A stretch of DNA of 64,000 bases from Delphinapterus leucas (taxonomy: Eukaryota; Chordata; Mammalia; Artiodactyla; Monodontidae): contig NW_022098048.1 in the NCBI RefSeq assembly GCF_002288925.2, forward strand, positions 18,923,664 through 18,987,663, read 5' to 3'. Below, in pieces: positions 37,273-47,275 of the stretch. Numbering within the stretch: the stretch's first letter is position 1; each line of letters opens with the position of its first letter. The notes beneath the pieces were generated by a model, which was not told the origin of the DNA, did not search any database, and worked only from the letters and a program-made list of their open reading frames with translations. The translations under genes and the position numbers were made by a program.

Positions 37273-37488
37273 GGGCTTCCCTGGTGGCGCAGTGGTTGAG
37301 AGTCCGCCTGCCGATGCAGGGGACACGGGTTCGTGCCCTGGTCCAGGAAGATCCCACATGCCGCAGAGCGGCTGGGCCCGTGAGCCATGGCCGCTGAGCC
37401 TGCGCGTCCGGAGCCTATGCTCAGCAACGGGAGAGGCCACAAAAGTGAAAGGCCCGCGTTCGGCAAAAAAAAAAAAAAAAAAAAAAAA
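37273..37488 (+). mobile_element. CHR-type SINE
   Basis: The head gggcttccctggtggcgcag, B box ggttcgtgccc and about 25 A. Flanked by ttctatagttta (37261-37272) and ttctacagttta (ending 37501), a 12-bp duplication with one difference. Confidence 0.96.
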
Positions 37489-37501
37489 ATTCTACAGTTT
37501 A

Positions 37502-37995
37502 AATCTTTATTCTGCCACCCCAGTGGTTATATTCTCCTTCTTAGCTTAAAAAAAAAAAAAGCCAGCTTAGATTTATATAGTACACAGAAAAAGCACAATA
37601 AATATTTTCAGAAGAAAGGAAAAAGTGGTGGCAGAAGGGATCATTTTACAAACGCCATCACAGGCAGGAGCAGGCGTTATGAACCTGAGGCTTACAAAGC
37701 TCAAAGCAATCTTGCATCACCACCCAGAAAATCACTAGTCAAGTCAAACTCAAGCTCAATCTTCTGTCTTTATTTTCCATCTCCTACCTCTTATTTCCTT
37801 ATCAAAGTTTACTTATTTAACATCACACTCAACTCTTGTTCTACCCAAAGTGCTCCCTGACCCCAGCACCTGAAAGCGAATTCTCCACCCTCTAACCCCA
37901 CGGTGTTTCATGCACAAATGCTATAGCTCTAATCACACGTGGACTTAGAACACAGCACAGCACACTACCTACGAAATCTTCTCCTGCTAGATCAA
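37502..37995. other. CMC1 intron 1, unassigned
   Basis: Nothing recognised apart from an A run near 37548. Confidence 0.45.
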
Positions 37996-38282
37996 TGGTT
38001 GCTACAGACTGAACTGTGTCCCCACCACCACCATTTTCATGTCGAAGCCCTAAACCCAAAATGACTGTAGCTGGAGAGGTGATTAAAGTTAAATGAGCTC
38101 ATATGGGTAGGGCCCTAATCTGATAGGTGGCCTTGTAAAGAAGGGGAAGAACCAGTAGCCAAATCGGTCTGCACCTTGACTTCGAACTCCCAGCCTCCCA
38201 AACTGCGAGAAAATAAATGTTCACTGTTTAAGCCACCAAGTCTATGGAATGTTATTATGGCAGCTCAAGCAGACTAAGACAG
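37996..38282 (+). mobile_element. MLT1-type (MaLR) solo LTR
   Basis: tggttgctacagactgaactg...gtccccacc, cggtctgcaccttgacttcg, aactgcgagaaaataaatgt (poly(A) signal region) and the end tatggcagctcaagcagact...aagacag match an MLT1 LTR in plus orientation. No internal retroviral sequence is attached. Confidence 0.75.
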
Positions 38283-38297
38283 GGTTTGGTACCAGAA

Positions 38298-38472
38298 GTT
38301 TTTGATTCTGGCTGCATCTAACAACCACACCTGAGAGGGCTTTTAAAAATTGTGATGTCTGGGTCCCACCCTAGACCAGTTAAAACAGAGATGCTGGGGC
38401 AACACCAGGCATTGGTATTTTTAAAAGCTCCCCAAATAATTCGAATATCAGATTCTAGATTAAGAACCACTG
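38298..38472 (+). mobile_element. MER20-like hAT remnant
   Basis: gcatctaacaaccacacctg, gtgatgtctgggtcccaccc and the end attaagaaccactgc follow MER20. Its 3' terminus abuts the SINE insertion at 38477. Confidence 0.65.
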
Positions 38473-38476
38473 CACG

Positions 38477-38911
38477 GGACTCCCCTGGTAGCACAGTGGT
38501 TGGGAATCCACCTGCCAATTCAGGGGACATGGGTTCGAGCCCTGGTCTGGGAAGATCCCACATGCCACGGAGCAACTAAGCCCATGCACCACAACTACTG
38601 AGCCTGCGCTCTAGAGCCTGCAAGCCACCACTACTGAGCCCGTGCGCCTAGAGCCCGTGCTCTAGAAGCCAACGCACCGCAACAAAGAGTAGCCCCCGCT
38701 CACCACAACTAGCAAAGGCCCGCAGGCAGCAATGAAGACCCAACGCAGCCAAAAATTTTAAAAATAAATAAATAAATACATTTTTAAAAAGAAAGAAAAC
38801 GGGCGTATCATGCCAGACACCCAAGGGTTAAGGGGCATAGCCCAAGACCCCTTCCCTCACCTGGCTGTCCAGCCTAAGTGACTGGAAGATATAAAAAAAA
38901 TTAAAAAAAAA
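38477..38911 (+). mobile_element. Long-form CHR-family SINE with extra 3' sequence and second A-tail
   Basis: The SINE begins ggactcccctggtagcacag at 38477, with B box ggttcgagccc and the body to about 38755, then an A/AAAT-rich tail to about 38800. The downstream copy of the 9-bp duplication cactgcacg (38468-38476) is not after this tail but at 38912-38920, after another run of A. About 100 bp (38800-38890) of non-SINE sequence therefore lies inside the duplicated target, as in a 3' transduction. Confidence 0.8.
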
Positions 38912-38934
38912 CACTGCACGAAACTTAAGTATAA

Positions 38935-39020
38935 TGAGGTCAGAGACCGTGTCTCATTAACCTCCATAACTCCAACTCCTAGCATATAGTAAACATGCAA
39001 TAAAACTATTTAATAAATGA
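38935..39020 (+). mobile_element. L2/MIR 3'-end fragment
   Basis: gaggtcagagaccgtgtctc...ctcctagcatatagtaaac and tttaataaatga are the standard L2/MIR terminus. Confidence 0.55.
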
Positions 39021-39084
39021 CACATGTATTTAAATTTTCTATATTTGATAATCATTATACTAACAAATAGTTGAAAAAATATAT

Positions 39085-39190
39085 TCATTCATTTGATATT
39101 CATTCTGTTAAACACTTATCAGGCACCTACTATGTACCAAGCAACATGCTAAGGACTGTTTATACACTGATGTACCTTATTCTGCAGCAT
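39085..39190 (-). mobile_element. L2/MIR 3'-end fragment
   Basis: aaacacttatcaggcacctactatgtacc...aacatgctaagga is the reverse complement of the L2/MIR end, opposite in orientation to its neighbour at 38935. Confidence 0.55.
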
Positions 39191-41680
39191 AAACATTTAA
39201 AACTCTGTCTTTCAATTAATCATATTTAGTTAAATTAACAAATCCTTTAATCTGGAAAACCTCCCAGTAACAGTTCTTTAGCAAAATCACAATGCAGGAT
39301 AGTAAACACCACGTTCTTAAAAATGTTTTCCCTCAATCTCTTTACTTACAAATGTAAAAGTATAATGGGGGCTGGTGGGGGGAGAAGGTTAATTTGGGAA
39401 TGAAATTTGGGCACACTTTGTGTGGCCCACTTCTATCAAGTCTAAGGTACTTGCGTTTTTGACATCTATACACCTAGAGTTTCCTACAAATATAGCATTA
39501 ACACCCCTAGAGATAAATAACCATGCTAATCGAGTCAATGAAACATGAACTTTCTGTGCTGAGTCAAGAACCCCTTGAGACCAGCTGGAAGTATTTAAAA
39601 ACATACAAGTTTAAGGCTTGAAGCAGCCTCAACTTCTGATACATATTACTCTCCCTGCCCCTCATCCTCAAATCTCAGATTATGCCATTCAGAATTCTTA
39701 AAGGACCTGAGGTTACTGGCAAAGTCTGAAACAAGTCAGTCCTACTCATTCCCAAATTCAGTTCGGTGCTAAATGCAACAGTACAGTGCCTCCTGGGGCT
39801 GGTGGAGAATGTCTTGCAGTCTATGTGTAATTAACTGGCCTATCCTTTCTAATCATCCTTTCGCTAATATAAAGATATGGAACCATATGAAAGACATTTA
39901 CTGGTCACCACGCAAGGAAATATTCCCATTTTCACATCAGATTTTTCTTCATCTCTCAAGTTATGTGATACATATAGACATACCCCGTCTGTAGGTTTCA
40001 TTCCATTTCTCAAGGAAAAAACTCTAGATTAGAATGAAAGAAACTCCATACCCAGGTTATTTGATATTTTGGTGGTTTTTAAAATTCCAAATATTAAAAA
40101 AAAAATTTGCAAAACACTGGAGGGTGGTGACCATCAGGGAAAGCATCCTCTGAAATTAATTTTTTTTAAAAATGAACAAGACTTAGACAGGTGTGGGGGT
40201 GGGGCAGAAAGGGAAAAATTCCAAAAAGAAGGAACAGCATGTCAAATAGCCTAGATGAAAAACAAAAACAATTTGGCATATGTTAGGTATATTTAAACAT
40301 TTTACCACAACCCCGAGATACTTTACACCTGGACGCAGTACACACATCTATGTGTATTTATGTATGCGTGCAAGGGTACCCCTTCCTACCTGACCTGCCT
40401 ACCTGATCCAAGCTCTCACTACCCAAACTAAGGTTCCTAACACATAAGTTATTTTTAGGATGGAGCTGGTGTCCCTCCTGTGGTGGGGAACACAGGTTCC
40501 TCCTGAAGGAGAGAACCTGAAGCATCACACCTGCAACCTTCCCAGCACCGCCCTGGGGCATGGGAGCACTTGGCGGTTTTCCTTCTCGGGGTCCCCTCTC
40601 CCTACCCCTGCAGCAGGCCTGGGCTGACAGGCATCACAAAGCCCAGCTCCCTTGCCTCCAAAGCAGGACAAGCCCTGCAGCACACCCTTACTCAGCCTCC
40701 TCCCCTCCTGCTCCTGTTCCCCTCCCTCCCTGGCAGGTTTTTCCTAAGAACACTCCATGAATAAATCACCTGCACATAAAACACCCAAGTGGTGCCCAAG
40801 TGCCCAAATCTCGTTCCTCAATACCGTGCCCAAGTAAAGGAACCACGGCTTGTCTGAGAAATGAGTAATTCTATGGCTGGGCCGGGAGGCCCTACAGAAG
40901 CCAGAGATACCTTGTGTGATAAAAAAAAAGGAAATGCTCAAAAAATGATGGGAGCACATCCCAAGGACCCAGAAGCTGGTTTGAACGAACTCTCACTGGC
41001 CAAATCTGAGAAAACGTGAGTACCAAAATAATTACACATAGTAACAAATGATGAACCATGGAGAAGATAGAAATTCACGAGTCCACACCAGTAACAAATC
41101 TGTAAGTTTCTTGTCTACAGCAAAATGTCAACAACCATCTAATAAACATGGAGAGAGCACTGGAGGTAGAAAACCATCATTCTGTAACCATCATAGGAAA
41201 GACTGAATCAGGCAAAAATCATCAATGGAGGCTCAATCAAAGGGAGATTTTTGATGAGGAATGAACATCTGCATGGTCTTCAATAGTCTCCCCACAGATT
41301 ACTTATTAATTACAAGAGAGGAAAAAACATAGCAAAGAAATGGGACAAGACCTTGGCCGGGTGGTCAAAATTACAACCACCCACGAGGGACGGACCTCCC
41401 ATGCCTCCAGGTGTGATGCCCCGATGCAGATGGTTCGGCTGAGATCTCGCTTGGGATCTGAATAAAAGTCAGATCAACACACAATGAAGGAAAGTTCTAC
41501 CTGTCACTCTCTTGCACTTGCAGTGTCTTCCTGTTATTCTTGGATAAAATTCAAACTCCACCAATGGGTTTAGGAGACATTGCATGATCACAGTCCAAAC
41601 CCCACAGGGCCTCCAAAAACATCCCTCTTTGACTTCAATGCTTCTCTCTTTCCTGTGCTCTCTGCTAATGCCAGCGTTTT
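39191..41680. other. CMC1 intron 1, unassigned
   Basis: 2.5 kb with no recognised SINE or LINE. About 40980-41460 has the look of an old repeat (even A-rich composition, no low-complexity), but I cannot assign a family. Confidence 0.4.
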
Positions 41681-41696
41681 TAAATTTCGGAGAACA

Positions 41697-41880
41697 GAGG
41701 ACTTCCCTGGCAGTCCAGTGGTTAAGAATCCGCCTTCCAATGCAGGGGACTCGGGTTAGATCCCTGGTCAGGCAACTAAGCTCGTGGGCCGCAACTACTG
41801 AGCCCATGTGCTCTAGAGCCTGCTCGCCACAATGAAAGATGCCGCATGCCGCAACGAAGATCCCACGTGCCGAAATAAAT
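41697..41880 (+). mobile_element. CHR-family tRNA SINE (older)
   Basis: The head ggacttccctggcagtccag, the body caactactgagcccatgtgc, ending in an AAAT tail. Duplication aaatttcggagaaca (41682-41696) versus aaatttcagagaaca (41881-41895), one difference in 15. Confidence 0.95.
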
Positions 41881-41895
41881 AAATTTCAGAGAACA

Positions 41896-44045
41896 ATTTC
41901 AGGTTGTTAATCTAATGAGACAAAAGCAATATATTTTCTAGTGCAAACATGATTTGAGCTTAGCAATACATAAAACGTGGGAAGTCAGATTTTTAGCTCT
42001 CAACTTGAATATAATTTGTGTGTAACCAGATACTGTGAAAACACAGAAGCAATAAAATAAAAAATTTTCTAATCAACTACATTATAGTATTTTTCCATAT
42101 TAATCACACAATGCTCAGGAAAAAAAAAAAAAAGATTCTCCCAACCGTTTAGATGTCTAACTTGAAAAGCAGAATCTTCCAGTGACTGAGGGTGCTGGTA
42201 TACCTAAAGCTCATCCACCTCCATCTCCTTGGGAACCACTAAAAGAACCCATGCAACCTAAGTATTTCAAGAGCCGCCATAATGCCATCCTCCCAAGATA
42301 CACACATCTTACTCATGGATTCCTCTTATTCTTCCCCACGTTCTTCCCCTTATTAGACTTCTGGAAGAAAACACCCATGAAGGGAGACACATGCACACAC
42401 TTAAGGGAACTTCTCTCCTGCTGCCCCCACTGTGAATCCACCCTAATAGACGGGGCAGGGAAACTTCCTACCCTCCTCAAAGAGGAAAAGGTAGAAGAAA
42501 AACAGAGGAGAAGGGAATCTCTTCCAGTTGTTAGAAAAAGTAAGAAATCAAACTTCTCAGGCCCAGGTTCCTGTGAGTTGTCATCTGGGAATATAATCAT
42601 GTCAGATGATTTCTCTGGACTCTGGAAGCAGCAAAGGCTTAACTGGGTGTCCTTTCAGGACAGCACTGGGCTGGACTTCCCATGACTGGGCTATTTTACA
42701 ACTTGTTAAGGGCAGAGGTTAAACTCTAGAACTTTATCCAACAGAGATAGAAATAATATCTGACCAGTGGGAAAGATAATGCCCAAAATGACAGTTTATG
42801 GCCCTATTTAAATTAACCAGTTTTTATCTAAGCCAACAATCTGTGACATATTCTAGTATCTACCTTCTCAATGCTTTCTGGAGTGTTTCTTACATTTTAC
42901 TGGTTCCCTTACTAATTACTGAGTTGAAGAAAATCTTCAACACATATTCACTTTGTATTAGCATAAGTAATCATTTTACCTTTCTGGAAATTCTACTTCA
43001 ACAAGCACCACTTGTATCACCCTTTCTATAGGTGATCAATAAACAACCTCTAAAATTTCAATCACCTAAGCTTGACTGGATTTTTAAAATAAATACAATA
43101 CTTGCAGAAAGAGTTATAAATTGGTAAAGTTATAACTTGGAATAAGACTAACTGCTTAAGTCCTTTTATAGGAGAATGAACTATACTGTATATTTCTTGA
43201 ATCATTACTATGTGATCAAAGGTCCTGTTTACAGCTACAGATGTAGGGAGAACTTTCCTAGGAGCAGGGAGATTAGGCTGATAAGAAAACAAAGCTGAAG
43301 ATCAAGTCAATAAACCTGGGAGATTTCAGAGCTGTGTTTCTCTGCATGTTAGAACTGCCCGTGGACTATTTTAAACCGCCAGAGGCTTGGGCAAAGTAAT
43401 TCTGAACATCTGCAAGTGCAAACAGCAACTAGTATTTTTTAAAAATTTCTCTCTCCCTCACACTTTCCCTGGGTGTTTTGGACTCTCCTCCAGCTTTTCC
43501 TCTTTGCACTCAAATAGTAAGAGAAAATAGGGAACGTAATTATGGCTGATAAGCTTCCAAAGAGTGCTGGTATTGCCTCTACATTCACAGAAAGGAAAAT
43601 TGCTTAAATGAAACTACATATAAGTACGCAACCTGCATTTCATTATTGGGTTCAGAATTTCTTGAGAAAAATGGACAGTTTGTTAAAATGGCAGTTAGTT
43701 AAAAGCCGCTGCCAAATGAAAATCAAACTTGTATGAAGATTTTTTAAAACCTAACATAAACCAATGAGAAAACAGATTTTGCTATGTAAGCTTCATTTGG
43801 CATATCTACTCATCTCAGAAACATACCACTGTGTACTCTAAGAAGCAAGAGGAATATCAAAATATGAACCTATGTTTCAACCTATGAACCAAACAAAAAT
43901 TAAGTTTAAGAAGAAAAAAGCTGACTTCAATACATTTGTATCCTGATATTTAAACAAAGAAATATTTAAAAAATCGTCCTACTTGCTGAGTCTACTTTCT
44001 TACTTTCCATTCCAATTTTGTTTCCATGTCTGCTTTCATCTGAAT
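41896..44045. other. CMC1 intron 1, mostly unassigned
   Basis: No SINE or LINE recognised. 43330-43435 weakly resembles a decayed MER20. A 167-codon open frame (42182-42685 +) lacks domain features, and no splice context was found. Confidence 0.4.
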
Positions 44046-44047
44046 TT

Positions 44048-44890
44048 CCAATGAGCATCATGTTGTTAGACTGGACCATCACCAGCCACCCAGCTGAAGT
44101 CAAGAGCCTAGGAATTACTCTTCATGCCTCCCTTTCGCTCACCACTCTTATTCTATTCAACAGCAAGTCCTGTCAATTTCTCCTCCAAAACATCTTCCGA
44201 AGCTTTGTCTTTCTTTCCATGTTTTCCTAATACCAGCCCAGGCCAATACATACCAACATATCTGGCCTGGACTGCTGCTACCATCTTAACCTTCCTCTCA
44301 GGGCCCCTCTACAATGCTACCACTGCTACCAGGGTAGTAAAGGCATAACGTATCATATTATGTCACTGCCCTCTTTAAAACCTTCCACACGTTTTTGATA
44401 ACATCAGGAAAAGTCCAAATGCTTACTTATCACCGCTCAAGCCCTGCAGCATCCAGGTTCTGCCTACCTTCCCAGCATCTTTCCTGACAGATCTCCTCCA
44501 CACTCTGGCCCTCACTGCAATCAAATCATTTAAGCACTTGCACCTTGGAGCGCCTTAGCATACTGGTTCCTTACCTCTTTACAGGACTGCTTTCTCTGGT
44601 CATTCAGATGCCAATTCACATGACACTTCCTCCTAGTGCTCTTCACTGACCCTTCCACCTAAAGTGGTCCTCGCTTTACCATCTACCTCTGTCACCGCTT
44701 ATTTTCTTCACGTTTACCACAATCTGTAAAAGTGTGTACGGGGAGAGGGGTGCTGCCTTCTTTCTTCCACCACCAGAACACCAGATCTAGACAGAGCAGG
44801 GACTTTCTGTCCTATACACTAGTTTCCTAGGGCCTAGAACATGACACGACACACAGTGAGGTGGCAACAAGTATCTGTTTACTCCATAAG
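44048..44890 (+). mobile_element. L2 LINE 3' portion
   Basis: tcatcaccagccacccagctg, tcttcatgcctccctttcgc, tcctgtcaatttctcctcc, cataacgtatcatattatgtcac and the terminal agagcagggactttctgtcc...ggcaacaagtatctgtttac follow L2 in plus orientation up to its 3' end. Confidence 0.75.
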
Positions 44891-45587
44891 GACTCAAACG
44901 GCGGCACGGCCGGCAACACGGCCTGCAGCCCGGGCTGGACGTGGGATTCTGAGTCCCACCCGGACTCGGCTCCCCCAGCCACAAAACTTGTCAGCTACAC
45001 GTCTATTTCCTTCTCCCTGAGTCACCAAAGGGGCTGTTTCACTTCTTGCTCTCCAAAGGTCGGAAGCCATACCTCCTCCCACCACCTTGAGTTTTCACAC
45101 CCATAAAACGAAGGGAATGTCCTAAAGCCAATCAGCACTCCCCCCAGACCCGCAACTCTGCGAGCATCCTCCGCGCCGGGTACCGCAGGGGACCCCTGAG
45201 GACGGCGTCGGAGGCGGGCACTGACGCCGCGCAGCACCAGCGCGCCGAAGTCAAGGGGACGGGACCGGGAGTCCGGGAACACTTTCCAGAGAAACGGGCC
45301 CTCGTCCTGACCGGTGTGTTCAAGTCGGACCACAGATATTTAAAGGAGCCTGTGCCCCAAACTGTGCAAAGAGCATGATGAAAAGGAGGCAGGCGCTAGG
45401 GGGGAAACGTCCGCAAGCCACAGTCGGACCGCCATCCCCGAACCCTCCCGCCGAGGGCCGGCGGGCCGGACGCCGGGGACGCGGGAGGGCGGGGCGGCCT
45501 CTGCGCCGCGCCACCTCTAGCCCGCCCCCTGCCCCACGCCCGCCGCACGCCCCCGAGGCTCCGCAACCCCCGCCTCCCGCCCCGTAC

Positions 45588-45606
45588 CTGTGGGGTGGAG
45601 GGCCAT
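45588..45606 (-). CDS. CMC1: CMC1 coding exon 1 (start codon, 19 coding nt)
   Basis: The ATG is at 45606..45604, with G at -3 and G at +4, a good initiation context. The coding part is 19 nt and encodes MALHPT plus the first base of codon 7. The exon ends CAG followed by GTACGG, a usable donor at 45587-45586, and leaves phase 1. The next exon supplies AG, making a Glu codon, and the frame stays open. The reading frame upstream of this ATG is also open as far as another Met near 45780, but from what I know of the family the protein begins at this MAL. As I recall the human protein, residues 4, 6 and 7 differ (His, Thr and Glu here). The exon sits in the CpG island just downstream of NRF1 and ETS motifs. 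Confidence 0.85.
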
Positions 45607-45650
45607 GTCCGCGCGCGGGAGGTGGCAGCCGCGTGGCCGCCCGCACAGGT

Positions 45651-45660
45651 GGGGCGGGGC
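45651..45660. promoter_or_regulatory. SP1-type GC box
   Basis: The sequence ggggcggggc lies about 50 bp upstream of the CMC1 start codon, inside the CpG island. It may fall in the 5' UTR or just upstream of the start site. Confidence 0.45.
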
Positions 45661-45751
45661 TGGGCCCCACGTGAGATGGGGTGGGCGGCACGCGGGATCA
45701 GGAGGAGGAGCGCGGGGCCCTACGCAAAACTGGGCGGCCCCTACCCCTCTG

Positions 45752-45774
45752 ACTTCCTGGTCGCGACTTCCGCC
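45752..45774. promoter_or_regulatory. Paired ETS/GABPA (NRF-2) type motifs
   Basis: Two ETS cores 14 bp apart, acttcctgg at 45752-45760 and acttccgcc at 45766-45774, read GGAAGT on the CMC1 strand. Tandem ETS sites are the preferred arrangement for GABP, a partner of NRF1 in respiratory-chain gene promoters. Binding is inferred from sequence only. Confidence 0.55.
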
Positions 45775-45780
45775 GCCCAC

Positions 45781-45792
45781 TGCGCCTGCGCA
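45781..45792. promoter_or_regulatory. NRF1 binding motif
   Basis: The sequence tgcgcctgcgca is a near-perfect copy of the palindromic NRF1 element. It lies about 175 bp upstream of the CMC1 start codon. NRF1 controls many nuclear genes for mitochondrial proteins, which fits CMC1. A weaker related GCGCAGGCGCG motif lies at about 45900-45911. Confidence 0.7.
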
Positions 45793-46057
45793 CTTCTAAC
45801 CCCGCGCTCAACCCCGTGACCCGAGTGAGAGAGGACTTGGAGGGAAGGACCGGGGAGGGGGCGTCGCTGCGCGCCCGGGGTCGGGGGGCCGCCTGGACCG
45901 CGCAGGCGCGCTGGGGGCCAAAGGGAGCGCCTGCTGGCCCATCCTGTAAGTAGCGTGCCCGGGGGATGCACGTCCCGGGGCGACTCGGTTCAAGTCCAAG
46001 CCTCTCCCTGCACTCCCGCCTTCGAACCAAAGGAAACAGACTGCTCCTTTGTTTTTT

Positions 46058-46170
46058 CTTCGTTAATGTTCATTCATTCATAAGTGTCTATTTCATGCCT
46101 GCTAGGTTCCAGCCACGGTTCTGAATACTAGAGTGAAATAACTGGATAAAAATAAGGTCCTTAAGTCCCG
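46058..46170 (-). mobile_element. L2/MIR 3'-end fragment
   Basis: ttcattcattcataagtgtc and tgcctgctaggttccagcc are the reverse complement of the L2 terminus, immediately outside the CpG island. Confidence 0.55.
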
Positions 46171-47129
46171 AGGCGCACAGTGTTGGCGGGGAACCCGGGT
46201 ATGGGCAGCACGCTGCTAAATGCGGCGAGCGGCACTTAAAGGCGGTGCAGCATCCTTGCACTGTGTGTAGCATCCTGATTCCGCGCCCCCCCCATCGGAA
46301 GCCTGTGCCACCCCTGGAGGTTACAATTAGGAAGTGGGCGTTAAGGGTACCTCTGTCTCGTGAAATGATACCCTCAGGGCGCACAGTCCGACTTGGGTGA
46401 TGCTACAAATCCCCACTCTGGCAATTAAAGCTGCATGTTTGTGAGAAAAAAATGAAGAAAGGTGATAGCCATCGTCCTCAAGAACCCCAACTGTCCCCTT
46501 CTCAGTAGAAGAAACTTTCTGAGTAGCAATGATGCTCATACCCACTCACCAACCAGCCTTCAGAAAGGCTCCCTTGTCGTATCTAGGTGTAGCTAGCTCC
46601 AGCCCCCGAAGGGTGAGGTGAAGGGTGAGGTGCGGATGGGGACAGATGCGGATGGGGACAGATGGGACAGATGTTAGAAAAACAAGGAGCAGCTGCTTCC
46701 CTGTGAGGGATTTAAGGCTTTCAAAACGATCCCCTCCCCACCTACATGCAGGCCCTCCTCCCCTGCTGCTGCTTCCGCCTGGTCAGTTGGCAGAGAAGCT
46801 GATGAGGTGGAGCAGGGCTGGGAAAGTGGGTCTCTGCTCAGCAGGTCTTCCGTTTAAGGGCCTATTTGGGCATAACGGCCCTTATTACAGCTGTAGGATG
46901 AGGTGCCAGGCTGGAGAATTAATGTTTCATTCAGCCAGGCAGGAAACTGGGTATGTTTATAAATGTGTTTAGAAGCACACCAAATTCATTCTGGAGGTGA
47001 AGAATTTAATGTAGAAAGTAACTCTTTTTGAGGAGATGAGGTGAGGTATAAAAACACAAGTCAGACACACTTAAGTAGTTAAACAAAATCTTCCTTATAC
47101 AAACGGGTGTCATGGTAAAGGCGGATCCT
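46171..47129. other. Upstream flank of CMC1, unassigned
   Basis: Moderate GC, no recognised repeat. A short direct repeat (gggtgaggtg / gcggatggggacagat, 46610-46670) is present. Confidence 0.45.
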
Positions 47130-47275
47130 TGGAAAGCATCAGAGACCTAAATGCCTCCACCTGAATCCTGCTTTATGACCCGTTAGCTTTCTAGGTTGGC
47201 TAAGTCCCAACGTTTCTCTTGACTTTAGTTTCTAATTTGCAAGGTTGTTGTGAGAAATAAATGTAATACCATCTA
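47130..47275 (+). mobile_element. MIR SINE
   Basis: gcctccacctgaatcctgct, tatgacccgttagctttctagg, ctcttgactttagtttctaa and aaggttgttgtgagaaataa follow the MIR core and 3' part. Confidence 0.65.

Larger units (their letters stand above)
1..45750 (-). other. CMC1: CMC1 transcription unit (5' part: exon 1, intron 1, exon 2, start of intron 2)
   Basis: Two exons with consensus splice sites are seen on the minus strand, one in a CpG island and one 21 kb downstream. Spliced together they read in frame as the start of the CX9C protein CMC1. Intron 1 is 45587..24423 and intron 2 begins at 24332 and runs off the left edge. I looked for sequence encoding the second half of the protein (the remaining cysteines and the C-terminal helix) in 1-24332 and did not see it, so the 3' exons probably lie outside the window. 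The transcription start is inferred to fall between about 45610 and 45780 and is not observed. The introns are rich in retrotransposons of both orientations, including a complete-ended L1 in sense orientation. Confidence 0.85.
45140..45960. promoter_or_regulatory. CpG island at the CMC1 promoter
   Basis: This is the only long GC-rich, CpG-dense block in an otherwise AT-rich window. It covers exon 1 of CMC1 and extends several hundred bases on either side. It contains GC boxes (for example 45651-45660) and no TATA box at a sensible distance from the exon, as expected for a dispersed-initiation housekeeping promoter. The edges are judged by eye. Confidence 0.85.

Noticed and set aside
45320..45819. 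Long open frames in the CpG island on both strands
   Set aside because: High GC removes stop codons. Only the 19-nt coding part of CMC1 exon 1 is supported by splicing and homology.
45840..45890. G-quadruplex in the promoter
   Set aside because: G runs are present on the plus strand, but the gap between the second and third runs is too long for a standard four-run motif.
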